Made by a program: the position numbers and the translations under genes. A stretch of 64,000 nt of DNA, taken from Rhizophagus sp. LPA8_4_AMF (lineage: Eukaryota > Glomeromycota > Glomeromycetes > Glomerales > Glomeraceae). How positions within the stretch are numbered: the first letter of the stretch is position 1; the number at the start of each line of letters is the position of its first letter. The stretch is from positions 1 through 64,000 of the forward strand of contig JADRCO010000043.1 in NCBI GenBank assembly GCA_021464525.1. The letters are read 5' to 3'. The notes below the pieces were generated by a model. That model saw only the letters and a program-made list of their open reading frames with translations. It was not told the DNA's origin and did not search any database. Of the stretch, positions 1-10,983 are shown piece by piece.

Positions 1-75
1 ACCGTACTGTACTGTACTGGCTCTATAATATATATAATTATATATAGGACAAGTATAGTACAGTACGGGATTTTT
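1..75. repeat. GTACTGTACT inverted repeat at window edge
   Basis: Bases 2-18 (CCGTACTGTACTGTACT) pair with 54-70 (AGTATAGTACAGTACGGG) as inverted arms, and another CTACTGTACTGTAC lies at 95-108. It looks like one end of a small inverted-repeat element cut by the window start. No coding content is seen. Confidence 0.5.
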
Positions 76-256
76 TGAAATTTTTGAAATTTGATCTACT
101 GTACTGTACATATTTGCAAAATCGTACCATACTGAATATCTATATAATCATCAGTTCGTGATATTGAAACTGATCGGACTAGTTTTAGAAATGATTTATG
201 AATATAAATTCACAATTTCATAATTAATTTACAAAATACGAAATTGAGAATAACTT

Positions 257-550
257 CTGATCCAGTGATCCGATTTTGATGAATTTTATATCATTGGATT
301 CGTCTAATCAAGACGAATCTAATGGTAGTGAGATCATCTCTCTACGATCGATATTGACGGAGATATTACTCTAAAACCACTTAATAATTTTTAATTTTGG
401 TAACTGATCCAGTGATTGGATTTCGATGAATTTTATATCATTAGATTCGTCTCATCAAGACGAATCAAATGGTGGTAAGATCATCTCTTTATGATCATTA
501 TTAACAGAGTTACTAATCAAAAACTATTTAATAATTTCTATTATTGGCTA
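257..550. repeat. Two-copy tandem repeat, period about 147 bp
   Basis: CTGATCCAGTGAT starts at 257 and again at 404. Both copies continue through a GATGAATTTTATATCATT segment and an imperfect hairpin (GATTCGTCT.. AGACGAATC). The two units differ at scattered positions, so the duplication is not recent. No open frame of note crosses it. Confidence 0.75.
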
Positions 551-639
551 TTCACATATGGGAAAATTGGTATAATATCAACAACATCAATTCTATTACT
601 TGCAATATAAATTTCATTTGTAAATTCTTTTCTGATATG

Positions 640-1450
640 ATTACCTAAGGGAAATCTTACAACACAATTGCTGGCTATAAATCTGCGATTAGTGAAATTT
701 ATACACAGATTGATGGTATCTTCTATAGGGAATCATCCAGATATTATTAAGGCTATGCAAGAAATCCAGATAGAGAATCCTTCCTCTTCTAAATCTGATG
801 AAACTATTGACATATCTACTTCTCTTGATTACATTGTGGTCTCAGAGACAATTTTTTGATGTCAATTAAAGATTTTACTTGCAAGACTGCCTTTTTGATG
901 GCATTAGTTTCAGCTTGTCACCCTTCAGACTTGCATAGAATTAATATCAGAGACTACACTAGAGCATATCACTCTTTTGTTTTTAAATGTATTGTTCTAA
1001 AAGAATGCAATATTGCTGTTGCTCACTTGGGTTCCACAAAAAAGCCAAGGTAAAAAGTAATTTATATTGGCTCCTTTCCAGATGAACCTTAACTGTATCC
1101 TTATGAAACAATTTTGGTACCTTTGTTCTGAACTAGTGCTTGAAGAATTTCAGATAATTGGAGGCAAGCTCTTTTTTTAATTACAAAAGAACTGCATATT
1201 CCAGCCACTGTAAAGGTTGAATCAAATCTATTATTAAGATTTCATTGCCTACTTCAACTGCCAAGGATATGAGGATTCTTTTAGCTTTTTTTGCACAAAA
1301 TGTTGGTACATGTTTGTGCTAGGTAACTGATCAAGCAATTCAGTATACCAGCATTTCTATCAATGAGAAATCAAACAGATGCTGGAGCACAATTGGGTTT
1401 CATCATTAATTCCCACTAAAGCTCATACTAGTCAGATGGATAGAAAATGA
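640..1450 (+). mobile_element. Tyrosine-recombinase element fossil (Crypton/DIRS-like)
   Basis: Two adjacent short open stretches (668-859 and 856-1053) read like the core-binding and catalytic parts of a tyrosine recombinase of the kind common in Glomeromycotina. The stretch with KTAFLMALVSACHPSDLHRI matches the usual KTAFLLAL..RPSDLxRI block. Further similarity (VIYIGS.PD, TDAGAQ) can be followed to about 1400 in broken form. The element is degraded, with many breaks, and no intact recombinase is encoded. Terminal repeats were not identified, so Crypton (DNA transposon) and DIRS (YR retroelement) cannot be separated here. Confidence 0.65.
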
Positions 1451-1511
1451 GTTAATTTAGTTAATCTCTGCAGTAGCATGTGTATTAACTTATCCAAAGT
1501 TAAGAAATTGA

Positions 1512-2523
1512 TTTTATAAAATGTATGAGTTTTATGAAATGCATTTTGAAATCAATGATTAATGTAGAACAAGTACAACCACACTTTCCTTCCATTTTCC
1601 ACCCTACATTAGGCTATAGTAAAAATGGCCTTAGAGCTCCATATGGGTAAGGGTCAATTCAGATAACCTGTCAGGTTGACCTGAAATATTCGGGTTGGGT
1701 CATCAAATTTGTGATCCTGTATCAGGTCGGGTTACAGGTTTGACCCAACCTGATTGACCTGTTAACCTGAATATTTTATCTTGAAAAAAATGTTTATAAT
1801 AAAAATGTTGCAAAAACATTTTTTAATATACAATTAATTAAAAAAATGTTTTGCAACATTTTTTTAGTAATTTACAAAAAAATGTCACAAAGATGGTTTT
1901 AACATATAATTAATTAAAAAAAACATTTTTGTAACACTTTCTTAGCATTTTAATTGAAAAATGTTGCAAAAACATTTTTTCATATAATTAATTTAAAAAA
2001 ATGTTTTTGCAACAGTTTTTTAGTATTTTAATTGAAAATGTTGCGAAAATATTTTCAATATACAACTAATTAAAAAAAACATTTCACAATGTTTTTTTAG
2101 TAATTTAATAAAAAAAATGTTGCAAAAACATTTTTGACATATAATTAATTAAAAAATGTTGCGAAATGTTTTTCAATATAACAATTAATTAAAAAAATGT
2201 TTTGCAATGGTTTTTGATTTTTTATAAATCAGGTTACCCAGTTACCTGAATTGACCCAAATACTTCAGGCCAAATGGGTCAGGTCAGAGACCAATTACCT
2301 GACCTGATCCAACCCATGCAGAGCTCTAAATGGCCTAAAGTGCTTATTGTGGAATGATAGTTTATTTATAATACAAGTTTATTTGCTTATGTAATTATGA
2401 TGTAATTTAACTCTTGTAATACTTACTGCAGCTAATAAAATGGCCATTAGCATGTGTATTATACTTGTCCTATATTAATCATTGATTTCAAAATGCATTT
2501 TGTAAAACTCATATTTTATAAAT
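1512..2523. repeat. Outer inverted-repeat element hosting a hAT MITE
   Basis: About 62 bases at 1512-1577 (TTTTATAAAATGTATGAG .. GATTAATGTAGAACAAGTAC) are the imperfect reverse complement of 2462-2523. Without the hAT-type insertion at 1632-2328 the spacer would be only about 180 bases, so this is a small foldback element that was later a target. A TAGCATGTGTATTA word occurs in direct orientation at about 1472 and 2449, but I could not make it a consistent target duplication. Confidence 0.6.
1632..2328. mobile_element. hAT-superfamily non-autonomous element (MITE), 697 bp
   Basis: The ends are inverted: TAGAGCTCCATATGGGT at the left and, on the other strand, TAGAGCTCTGCATGGGT at the right. 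Flanking 8-bp direct repeats AATGGCCT lie at 1624-1631 and 2329-2336, the target-site length typical of hAT elements. Subterminal inverted repeats contain GGTCAATTCAGATAACC-like and CAGGTTGACCTG words. The middle (about 1790-2220) is a degenerate tandem array, roughly 75-80 bp per unit, of AAAAATGTTGCAAAAACATTTTT palindromes spaced by ATAATTAATTAA. It encodes no transposase. The perfect duplication suggests moderate age. Confidence 0.85.
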
Positions 2524-2524
2524 T

Positions 2525-2815
2525 TTATATATTATTCTATCCAGATTTCAGTTTCTATCAGATTTTTATCTGAACAGGATAATCTGGATAAAACCTGGAT
2601 AATTTTTTTAATTTATCCGGATATCTGGACAAAACACTATGACCGCCATTTTGATCAAAAATCTGGGATTAAATCCCAGATTTACCCAGAATAAAATTTG
2701 GGTTAAAATTCAGATTTATTCATTTTCACCCAGATTTATCCTATATTTTACCCAGATAAATCTGGTATTTAATCACAGATCAACCTATATTTATCCCAGA
2801 TTAATTCATTAAACT
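2525..2815. repeat. CCAGAT/ATCTGG inverted-repeat element, copy A
   Basis: The stretch is packed with interleaved words such as AATCTGGGATTAAATCCCAG, CCCAGATTTAT and CCAGATAAATCTGG, so it folds back on itself in several registers. A related copy with the same word order (TGATCAAAA, GGGATTAAA.CCCAG, CCAGATAAATCTGG) lies at 60890-61190. No terminal duplication was resolved. Confidence 0.65.
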
Positions 2816-2904
2816 TCACTGGCAATTATATCACCTATCTATTCATACAATATTATAAATATAAATATTTAAATTGAATTATAGTTGTTAATTTTTGACA
2901 TTAC

Positions 2905-3560
2905 TAAACCACACCACTGGTGTTCAACAACTACCCCAAGAACACCACCAAAATACTGTACTTAATATCATATTGAATATAAAAAATTTTGGTAACGTGA
3001 CTTTGTACTATTATTAGATATGTCGATACTTCTCACCTCAACTATTTAGTATATGCGTGTTTTTCCAGTAATTTCACCTTGAAATATAATTCTTTTTTAT
3101 TGTATTTTATTTTGTTGTGAAAATAAAACCGCGTTTTTATATTAAATACAAAATTTATTTACAACCTTGGGAGTATAAAGGTGAACTATCAAGTTTTGAA
3201 TAAGAATAAGACTTTTCCATTTAATACATTATAAAATTATCTTTTTATTACTATTATTAAATTATATAAATAATACGAAGATTTATTGTTAAATTTTTAA
3301 AATAATAAATAACTTATTCACTTATTAAGAAATATTTAAATTAAATGTTTCTTTATATTTTTTTTTTTATAAAAACTAAAAAACTACAAGTATTTTTAAG
3401 ATAAATGTTCCCTCACTTTATTTTTTTTTATGAAAAAAGCCGTGAAAATTTTTCTAAGATAATGTTGTACAAAATAAATCTGACCAATAAAACTCGTCAA
3501 GTCACGTTACCAAAAATTTTTTGTTGGGCGGGTAGTTGGTGTAAACACTACATCATGTTG
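2905..3560. repeat. Imperfect inverted-repeat element
   Basis: AAAAAATTTTGGTAACGTGACTT near 2979-3003 is mirrored by AAGTCACGTTACCAAAAATTTTTT near 3499-3522. CAACTACC next to the left arm pairs with GGTAGTTG beyond the right arm. The interior is poly-T/poly-A rich. The 60-residue open frame at 3405-3587 lies in this element and has no protein-like character. This accounts for the stretch without genes. Confidence 0.5.
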
Positions 3561-3665
3561 ATTTATAAAATTTTTTTTATTGGCTAGATAATGTTTAGCT
3601 TTAAAAATTTTCATTAAAAATTCCATGATAACAACACTTTTATTTCTTTTTATAAAACAATTAAT

Positions 3666-3815
3666 AGTTATTTGGCACGAAGTGCCGAATAACTGTTATA
3701 TTGGGTAAATCAAATTAGATTTGTTGATCCCGGCATCAAATGATCAAATTTGATTCCCAATATAACAAGCTACCTTTAGGTAGCGTTAGTTATTCGGCTC
3801 GAAGTGCCGAATAAG
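3666..3815. mobile_element. MITE with hairpin ends (GCACGAAGTGC)
   Basis: A 28-29 bp near-palindrome, AGTTATTTGGCACGAAGTGCCGAATAACT, stands at 3666-3694 and again, slightly changed, at 3788-3815. TTATATTGGG just inside the left copy is mirrored by CCCAATATAA inside the right. It is a short foldback element abutting the next one. No coding capacity. Confidence 0.65.
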
Positions 3816-3819
3816 TGAT

Positions 3820-3957
3820 TTATCCGGTATCATGTGATTTATTGCCTGATACAAGTGCCTGATACACGATTTTAAATGCCCTGATACATGATTTTTGCCT
3901 GATACACGATTTATTCTAACCATTTTCAATTATAAAAAATCACGTGATACCGGATAA
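3820..3957. mobile_element. 138-bp MITE, 21-bp terminal inverted repeats
   Basis: TTATCCGGTATCATGTGATTT at 3820-3840 is the inverse of 3937-3957 with one mismatch. If the termini are read as TCCGGTATCA, TA dinucleotides flank both sides, fitting a Tc1/mariner-type duplication. The interior holds four short direct repeats of CCTGATACACGATTT. Confidence 0.7.
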
Positions 3958-4119
3958 TTAAATTTATATTGATATATTGATAAAATACATACACAGATTA
4001 CACTCAATTTTAACAGAACTAGTGACAATGATACTAAAATGTTATACTTTATTATTTCTTTTTTTTATAAGATAAAACATGATCTTTATTAATGATACAA
4101 AAAGAAAACCTAACAATAC

Positions 4120-4840
4120 AAGATTATAATGAAAAAATAATAGAAATCAAGGATATATCCATTAAGCAAAGTTAAAGAATGAAATACTGATGAAACCCAT
4201 AAAATGCATAAAGTTAAAAAAATAAAAACCCCAAGTTAAAGTACGAAAAAGGGTAAATCAAAATTGTAAACACCAAAGTAAAAAAATGAAAAAGACAAAA
4301 CCCAGATTTAAAAAAAAACAAAAATAATGAAACCCATAAAATAAGAATGAAATAAAGTTATTAAAGAATAAGTAAAACAAAACAAACCAGAAAAAAGAAA
4401 ATGTACCTAGGTTCCATTTTCTTCAAGTATAATACTATACGCATCCTTAAACCTATAAAGAAAGAAGAAAAGAAATTAGAAAGAAATGTCAAATAGAATA
4501 ACAAAAACATAAAAGAATCTGAGTGTAATAATATTAGATGCGTCTTTAAACCTAAAAAGAAAAAAGAAAGCATACCAAAATGAAGAAAAGCGAATAAAAT
4601 AAAGGGGAAATAAAAAGGGGAAATAAAAAGGAAAACAAACGGAAAAAAAACACAAAATGAAATAAACACAAAATAAAAAAACATGAAACGAAAAAATCAA
4701 AAAGGAAAAAAAAAGGATATGAAGAGAAAGGGAAACGAAAAAAAGAAAATGAGAAGAAAGGGAAACAAAAAATGGAAAGGATAATGAATAAAATGAAAAA
4801 AATGGGAAACTGAAAAAGAAGTAAACAAATAAATAACATA
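4120..4840. repeat. Purine-rich (A/G) tract
   Basis: For about 700 bases the plus strand is almost only A and G, with GGGGAAATAAAAA and GAAAAAG-type words. The minus-strand open frames here translate to Phe/Leu/Ser/Ile runs and come from base composition, not selection. A similar tract lies at 61480-61920. I see no gene from 3958 to 5400. Confidence 0.75.
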
Positions 4841-4844
4841 ATTT

Positions 4845-6780
4845 TTGTTAAATTTTATTAATATTCTATAAATTTTTAATATGAGTTACTTCAATATTAC
4901 ATTAATTATTGCATATATTTATTATTAAAAGATTTATAGTGTTTAATATGTGTACATTAAAAAAAAAAATTAAGATTTATAAAAATAATATGCAAATAAA
5001 TAAATTTTATATTGGGTTTAAAATTTGAACGCACCTGCGTTCGAACGTAGCCTATGATCACGTGATTTACAATTAAATTCGATTGGCTGATTTAAGCTAA
5101 TATTATTTACAGTTAATCAATCTTATTTGTTACATAATCTCTCTTTTTAACGTGATCCATTTTTTTTTCTTTGGCTTCAAAGTTTCACTTGTTTTATTAT
5201 AAAGCTATGATGTTATCTCGTGAAATTAATTGTGTAACGGAAAATGATCGTCAAAACATGTTTATCGTCAAAAATGATTATTGCCGGTTTATCCAATTAT
5301 AACACAGGCTTTTATGTTAGGTACTACCTTTGGCTGAAACATGTTTTAAATGTCTTAAGAATACGAAAATTTATATAGTGAAATGAATTCATTACTATAT
5401 GTGATAAAATGTGTTTTAAAAAAAAATAAAATTAGTAAAAATGCGTATAATAATTAATAAAAGAATAGAAATTTATTGTTCTTTTGACCTGAGCCTATCA
5501 AACAATATTATATACATTGTAATACTTATAAGTTTCATGATTTGTTTTTTCTTATTAGAAGGAATGCGTTACACAATGTGTACTACAATCATTCAATGTG
5601 TTCAAATTTTTGTTTTGCGTCTTAAGATTTTATTGTAATAATAAACTTTGAAAGATTTTGGGATATTTGATTCATTCAATGTCGATTTTCCTTTTTTAGG
5701 AAAAATTTTATTGCGACTCAACTGTGCTCAGGCCAAGAAATAGTTAAATCATTTGACACGTCATGTGTCTATCTTATTATCCATTTTTCATTAATATTAA
5801 ACCCTGATATATGGCGCAACTACATGATGAAAATAAATGACGAATTCATTTGCGAAGTAAAATAAATTTGAATATTTTTTGAATAATAAGCCTAAGAAAG
5901 CACCTAAAATTATTTCTTTACAACAATTGCAATACATAATACTGTATACGTTCGAAAACTTTATTGTTTTATTACTAAATAGCAAAAAAAAACATTTGAT
6001 TTACAAAAATTAATATTTGTTTATGTCGTACTAATGTTCCGGATCTCCGATAGAAATTATTAACTATTAAAACATATTAAGAAAATATACGTCATTAAAT
6101 ATATTTTTATAAGTAAATCACACTAATAAAATCTGCTAATTGTAACCAATCGAAAAAAAGATAATAACTTTTGTACCGTTTTAGTCCGAGTGATGTATTA
6201 TTCGTTTATTTATACTCTGTGTGAAAGAAGTTGAAACAATAAATAAAAATTATAATATAATTGGAATAGAAAGGATAGTTTTTTCAGAAGTATTTGTGAA
6301 TAAGAACAATAAAAAAAAATACCACAATAGAAAAGAGGTAAGTTTTTCTTAGATAAGGATTTTTCTTTTAAGAAAAATATTAAATGGGTTTAGTTTCTAA
6401 TTTTGGGTTATTTTTGTTTCACAGGATTATTTAGTGCCGTGTTAAATTATTTTTGCGAGTAAATCTTTTAAACTTAATTCCGAAGATGATTTCCAAAAAT
6501 AGGATATAAGCTTCAAAAATTGGGAAAAATAAGAAATTGTATTTATTTAATTCCGATTTTCGTGCAGCCCACTGCGGTAATTTTTTTAAAAAAATCGTAC
6601 AAAACATATATGATTTATTATCATGCAAAAAGGTTATAAATAGTCAATTTTTTTTCTTTAAATTTTCAAAACTTTCACAATAAATTTCACATTTTTATCT
6701 GTTATAAACCTTTTTTTTTTTTAAAAAAAAAAAAAGATAATAATTAAATAAAATCTCAAGAATTTTTAAACCAATTTTTG
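4845..6780. other. Intergenic region upstream of the DUF2235 gene
   Basis: AT-rich, without a credible gene. A hairpin TTGAACGCACCTGCGTTCGAA is at about 5026 and an ATCACGTGAT palindrome follows. Short open frames at 5441-5638, 5797-5985 and 6431-6628 look random in composition. The last 600 bases probably hold the promoter and leader of the gene that starts at 6785. Confidence 0.5.
6338..6424 (+). other. Possible 5'-UTR intron of the DUF2235 gene
   Basis: A strong donor (AGAG|GTAAGTTTTT) at 6338 and an acceptor preceded by a pyrimidine-rich run (TTTTTGTTTCACAG|) ending at 6424 frame an 87-base intron of the length usual in this window. It lies about 360 bases before the start codon. This is inferred from the splice words alone. 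Confidence 0.35.
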
Positions 6781-6784
6781 CAAA

Positions 6785-7969
6785 ATGGGTAAAAATATCG
6801 TCGTATTATGTGACGGCACTTGGAATAGTCCAGATTCAAAAACCAATATTTATGTGTTATATAGAGAATTACTTGAGCAAGACTATAAACAATACGTCAA
6901 GTATATAGAAGGAGTCGGAGTTGGAGGAATGGCCTTGGGTTTCGTCATCGATGGAGCTATAGCCCTAAGTCTTGATACCAAAATTAAAGAGGGTTATAAA
7001 TACATAGTTAGTCATTATAATCCTGGTGACGATATATGGATTTTTGGTTTTAGTCGTGGTGCTTATACTGCAAGATGTATTGCCGGAATGATCCGAAATT
7101 GTGGAATATTAAAAGTAGATCGAGATATCATAACTAGTCAAGTTGATAAACGTGTGGATCTTGCTTACGATATCTATCGTAGTAGAGATGCGATTTACTA
7201 TCCAGATGGAAAAGGATCTGAAGACTTTAAAACAGCGTTTAGTTATCCAGATTCTGAAAAGCCGGTAATCAAATTTCTTGGACTTTTGGATACGGTCGGC
7301 GCTCATGGCATACCCGGATACGTAATTGGTGAAGGATTTAAATATTTAGAATTTTACGATCAAGTTGTACCTAATGTAGTTAACTTCGCATGTCAGGCTT
7401 TGGCTATTCATGAAAGAAGATCTTTCTTCGAACCTTGCCATATACTTCCAAACAGTTCCGGTACCACCACTATCAAAGAAATGTGGTTTCCAGGTGTACA
7501 TAGCGAAGTAGGAAGTGGAACTTTTTTAACACTTGGAGGTAATGAAAGAATATCAAAAGCAACTATTCTATGGATGATAGAATACATTGTACAAGTTGGA
7601 GGTTTATTAATGCGTGATGATATTGAAAGTTATCGTACTCGTTTCTCTCCGGATTTTGGACCTTCTTGGGATATTAAAAATTTAATATACGATCGTAAAA
7701 ATGATCTTCTCCCAGCGCTTATGCTTAGAGACAGGGTCATCCCATTGGAATTAGATCCTAGTCAAAAATTTCTAAGAAAGGATTTGCTTTATAGAGATGG
7801 TGATTGGTTACTTCCATTTGGTACTAGGTCTCATTTACTTACTCAATACTCTTCAAATACGTATGAAGAGTTGCGTAAATATATGGAAACGAAGGGAATT
7901 AAACTATATAATAACGTAATATATGATAAGGATGTAAGAGAAAGGTTATTTGAGAAGGCTCGTTTATAA
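6785..7969 (+). CDS. DUF2235 alpha/beta hydrolase (Tle1-like phospholipase domain)
   Basis: A single-exon gene of 394 residues with no signal peptide or membrane segment. It begins with the DUF2235 opening IVVLCDGTWN (residues 5-14). The nucleophile elbow GFSRG puts Ser at residue 90, followed by AYTAR. LLDTVG gives the likely catalytic Asp169, and WFPGVHSEVGSG gives His239. All three match the family pattern, so the enzyme is probably active. DUF2235 is the catalytic domain of the bacterial type VI effector Tle1, a phospholipase, and also occurs as stand-alone cytosolic proteins in many fungi; the fungal substrate is not established. The start at 6785 is the first ATG and opens directly into the motif. 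An AATAAA lies 29 bases after the stop. Confidence 0.92.
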   Translation: MGKNIVVLCDGTWNSPDSKTNIYVLYRELLEQDYKQYVKYIEGVGVGGMALGFVIDGAIALSLDTKIKEGYKYIVSHYNPGDDIWIFGFSRGAYTARCIAGMIRNCGILKVDRDIITSQVDKRVDLAYDIYRSRDAIYYPDGKGSEDFKTAFSYPDSEKPVIKFLGLLDTVGAHGIPGYVIGEGFKYLEFYDQVVPNVVNFACQALAIHERRSFFEPCHILPNSSGTTTIKEMWFPGVHSEVGSGTFLTLGGNERISKATILWMIEYIVQVGGLLMRDDIESYRTRFSPDFGPSWDIKNLIYDRKNDLLPALMLRDRVIPLELDPSQKFLRKDLLYRDGDWLLPFGTRSHLLTQYSSNTYEELRKYMETKGIKLYNNVIYDKDVRERLFEKARL

Positions 7970-7997
7970 TAATAGAACTAAATATACAGAACAATTA

Positions 7998-8003
7998 AAT
8001 AAA
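7998..8003 (+). terminator. AATAAA polyadenylation signal
   Basis: A canonical AATAAA hexamer stands 29 bases after the DUF2235 stop codon, followed by a T-rich region. It is the likely cleavage and polyadenylation signal for that gene. Confidence 0.5.
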
Positions 8004-9820
8004 CCTTCAATTTATTATATTTTATTAGCTTAGTTAATTGTAATAGTATATAATTTTTTAAAAAATATTAAATAAATTATTTTTCACACTTACAATATAA
8101 TAGAAATTTAACGTATAACGTACGAAATATTAGTATAATAAAGACTAAAGTTTAGCGTCACGAATAAATAAAACTAATACTTTATACTCCAGATCATAAT
8201 TCTATGTTTTGGCATCATAGTATTTTGAAATTAAAGTATTTGTAATTTTCGGGTATGTATAAAACGAAATAAATTTATAATTGTACATTTATAAACTTTA
8301 CCTACAGGAAAACTGGTTATTAATTTCTGACAGGAACTATTTTAACCGTCGGCTAAAAAAAAAAAAATTATTTTCGTATATTATACTATCTTTTATTTTG
8401 CATTATTGTGATTATATTTACTCTTATCATCAAAATATAAATTATTTTATCTGAAAAAAAATTTTTTTTTTTAAAAAAAAATAAGACTTTGCGTTATCGC
8501 TTCCGTGTTATTCAGAAGTTGTTAACTATTGAGAATTTTCTCTATTTAAATCGCAACACTATTTTAAAAAAGATAAATTAAAAAAGTTTAATCGTGCATC
8601 ACGTTAAATAAACAAATAAACAAATAAACAAATAAACAAAGGTTTGATTTCTCTTTTCATAAAATTAATATTGAAAGAAACATTTTGTTACAATATGCAC
8701 ATAATATCTAAAAAAGAGGGGACAGTCGGAAGTCCGAAGGACCAATAAAAGTTTATATATAAATATTTAATGTCGTATAATTATTTGTGATAAAATCAAA
8801 TCGTCATTTTTAAAATATTTTACAATATAGTAATAGCGACCTATCGCTGTTTTCAAAAATATATGAATCCATAAATTTGTTTGCACGATTTCGAGAATAT
8901 CCAATCAAATTTTGTTTTCGTTGATCACATGAGCTTGGAATTTATGGAAAAAGCACGAAAAAATTTCAAAGTTCGCGGGAGTTCGAAAAAAGTATTTGAA
9001 AAATTCACATACTTATTTATAAGATACAAGTAAATTTTTTATTTAGTAATTTTAGGTTATAAATTTAATAATAAAAAAAAAATCGCCCCTTTTAATCAAA
9101 GGCTAAATACGAGATAAACTAATATTTTTCAAAAATCGCATATATCACTAAATTATTTGTATTACATTTATTACATTGTACAATCATTTTCACATATTTT
9201 GAAAACAGCGATAAATAAAATATCACGAGAATGTTAGGAATAACGGAAGAATTAAAAACACGATTTTGATATACAGTATTATCAAATTATTTGCATATAT
9301 AGTATAAATATAAAGTTCACTTGATTTTTTCACTAATAAATTGTTTATGAATACTCTTGTACCTGATTAACCTGACATTATGAATACGGTTCGCAAAATG
9401 TATTATATTGAGAATTATGTAAAGTTATAAAGCATATTTTAAATTCTTTTATAAATTCTTATACACATTATCGTAATAAAATCTTTTTTATAAGAAAGCT
9501 TTCTGGATTCCTGTAATTATAAACTTATGATATAATATTAAAATCAAGTTTTCTTGACGTTAGGCCACGCAAATTCGATTTTTCGGTTCACGTCACCCGA
9601 GCCGGGTCATCTTTTCAAATATATAAAAATTTATCACGTGACTTTGAATTGTAATCTATTGGCTTTATTGAATTATTTACAAGTCTTGGTGAACTCCTCT
9701 CTGATCATATAATCTATATGGATCAGAAGGAGTTCACATGTATAAAATATAAATACAAATGCAAATTGGTTTAAACAAAAAATTTATACTTTTTTTTAGT
9801 TCAAACAATTTTTAACACAA
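8004..9820. other. Intergenic; imperfect inverted repeats
   Basis: No gene is seen. There is a short (AAATAAAC)n microsatellite at 8605-8640. ATCGCTGTTTTCAAAA near 8843 is mirrored by TTTTGAAAACAGCGAT near 9197, the arms of a degraded foldback element. TCGGAAGTCCGA is at about 8726. Another palindromic word, ACCCGAGCCGGGT, lies at about 9596. Confidence 0.45.
9689..9737. repeat. 49-base near-perfect palindrome
   Basis: GTGAACTCCTCTCTGATCATA and TATGGATCAGAAGGAGTTCAC are inverted copies around an AT-rich centre, so the strand can form a long hairpin. It sits about 85 bases upstream of the small open frame at 9821. It may be a MITE remnant. Confidence 0.7.
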
Positions 9821-9955
9821 ATGAATCAAACAAAATTGACCCTTGTACTCATTGAATTTACACAAGAGGATTTTTCAGCAATTAATGAAATTAAAGAAAT
9901 ATTGCAAGAAAATAATATCGAATTGTTTACATTAATCAAAAGAGTATATCTCTAA
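9821..9955 (+). CDS. Small acidic open frame (44 aa), unrecognised
   Basis: MNQTKLTLVLIEFTQEDFSA opens a 44-residue frame rich in Glu, Asn and Ile, ending in VYL. It has protein-like composition, unlike the surrounding AT noise, and a Kozak-like AACACAAATG start. It resembles no family I can name. It could be the first exon or a fragment of a larger gene, with the acidic remnant at 10143 as a later part. Function unknown. Confidence 0.3.
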   Translation: MNQTKLTLVLIEFTQEDFSAINEIKEILQENNIELFTLIKRVYL

Positions 9956-10142
9956 AATTAATAATATTAACAAATTATTGATAGAATAGTGATATTGAAT
10001 CATTAAATATCTCAAAAAAACGAATTTTTTTATGCAAGAACTACTAATGGTTTGATGACCTATGTTATTTTGTAATAAAAGTAATAAAAGCAATAAAAGA
10101 AGGGTTTAAAGTCTGGAAGAGAATGTAAGTAAAAAACCTAGA

Positions 10143-10370
10143 ATGTTCGAAGACAATAATAACGATAAACATCTGCAAATAGATAGTGATAAGGGTGATG
10201 TAGAAAAGGAAGAAATCGATAAAGTAATAAATTGCAATGAGTGTGATGATATGGGTGTGAAGATAATGAAGAAACCGATAAAGAAATAGATACCAATGAG
10301 GATGATGAAGAAATCTAAAAAAGAAAATGAAAATAATGATATGGAAATAGATATCGACAAAAATAACGAT
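10143..10370 (+). pseudogene. Acidic coding-like remnant
   Basis: A 48-codon frame from 10143 (MFEDNNNDKHLQIDSDKGDV..) is rich in Asp, Glu, Asn and Lys. After its stop the same kind of acidic codons (ENENNDMEIDIDKNNDSA) continue in another frame to about 10370. This suggests a frameshifted remnant of an acidic, low-complexity host protein. The family is not recognised, and low-complexity drift is an alternative explanation. Confidence 0.3.
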
Positions 10371-10389
10371 AGTGCGTTACTTTATATTA

Positions 10390-10925
10390 TATTTCAATGA
10401 GGATAAACTAAATTACGTATTATGAACAACTTTAGGTTGATCAGGTTTCTTTTTTGCTGCGTCATTAATATTTCTAATAATAAATTCGTTACAAAATAAT
10501 TCTATGAAAGCTGAAAACTAAAATATATAGAATTCCGTGGCTAAAATTAACACTATCGACAAGCAGCATATTAACAATTAATTTTATGAATATGCGAGAT
10601 TTCCTATTGCCTAATTTTCACAAATTGACAAAAAAGTATGAAAACATAAACACTTTGCTGTACAGTAAATTTTATTTTATGTTTTATTAGAAATGAAACA
10701 AGTAAATTTTATAAGTATCGAAAGATTTCGTTTTGTATGTAAAAAAAAGAAGTAAGATTCATATAAAAGGAAAATTTCATATTGTAATTTGTTATTCTGT
10801 TGTTTTAAGAAAAGGATTTTAACCCAAAGTATAATTGATATAAGAGACGCACAATAATACAAGGATTTATCAGATTTGAAATTAGATAATGGTTTACCAT
10901 TATATATTTTAACGTATTTTAACTA
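10390..10925. repeat. Direct repeat flanking the kinase gene, 3' copy
   Basis: The sequence from AATGAGGATAAACTAAATTACG through CAACTTTAGGTTGATCAGG, ACAAAATAATTCTATGAA and TTAAAATTAACACTATCG recurs in the same order and orientation at 12694-13245, with indels. The two copies bracket the kinase gene. They hold no protein-like frame. Confidence 0.75.
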
Positions 10926-10983
10926 TATAACCCAAGTGATGATCGCCCAGGCGACGTTTAGCAATACCCTAAAAATTATATTA

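Noticed and set aside
3405-3587. 60-codon frame
   Set aside because: Lies in the arm of an inverted-repeat element and is made of poly-T and poly-A runs.
4361-4839. Overlapping Phe/Leu-rich minus-strand frames
   Set aside because: They are the complement of a purine-only tract; composition alone keeps them open, and no domain or start context is present.
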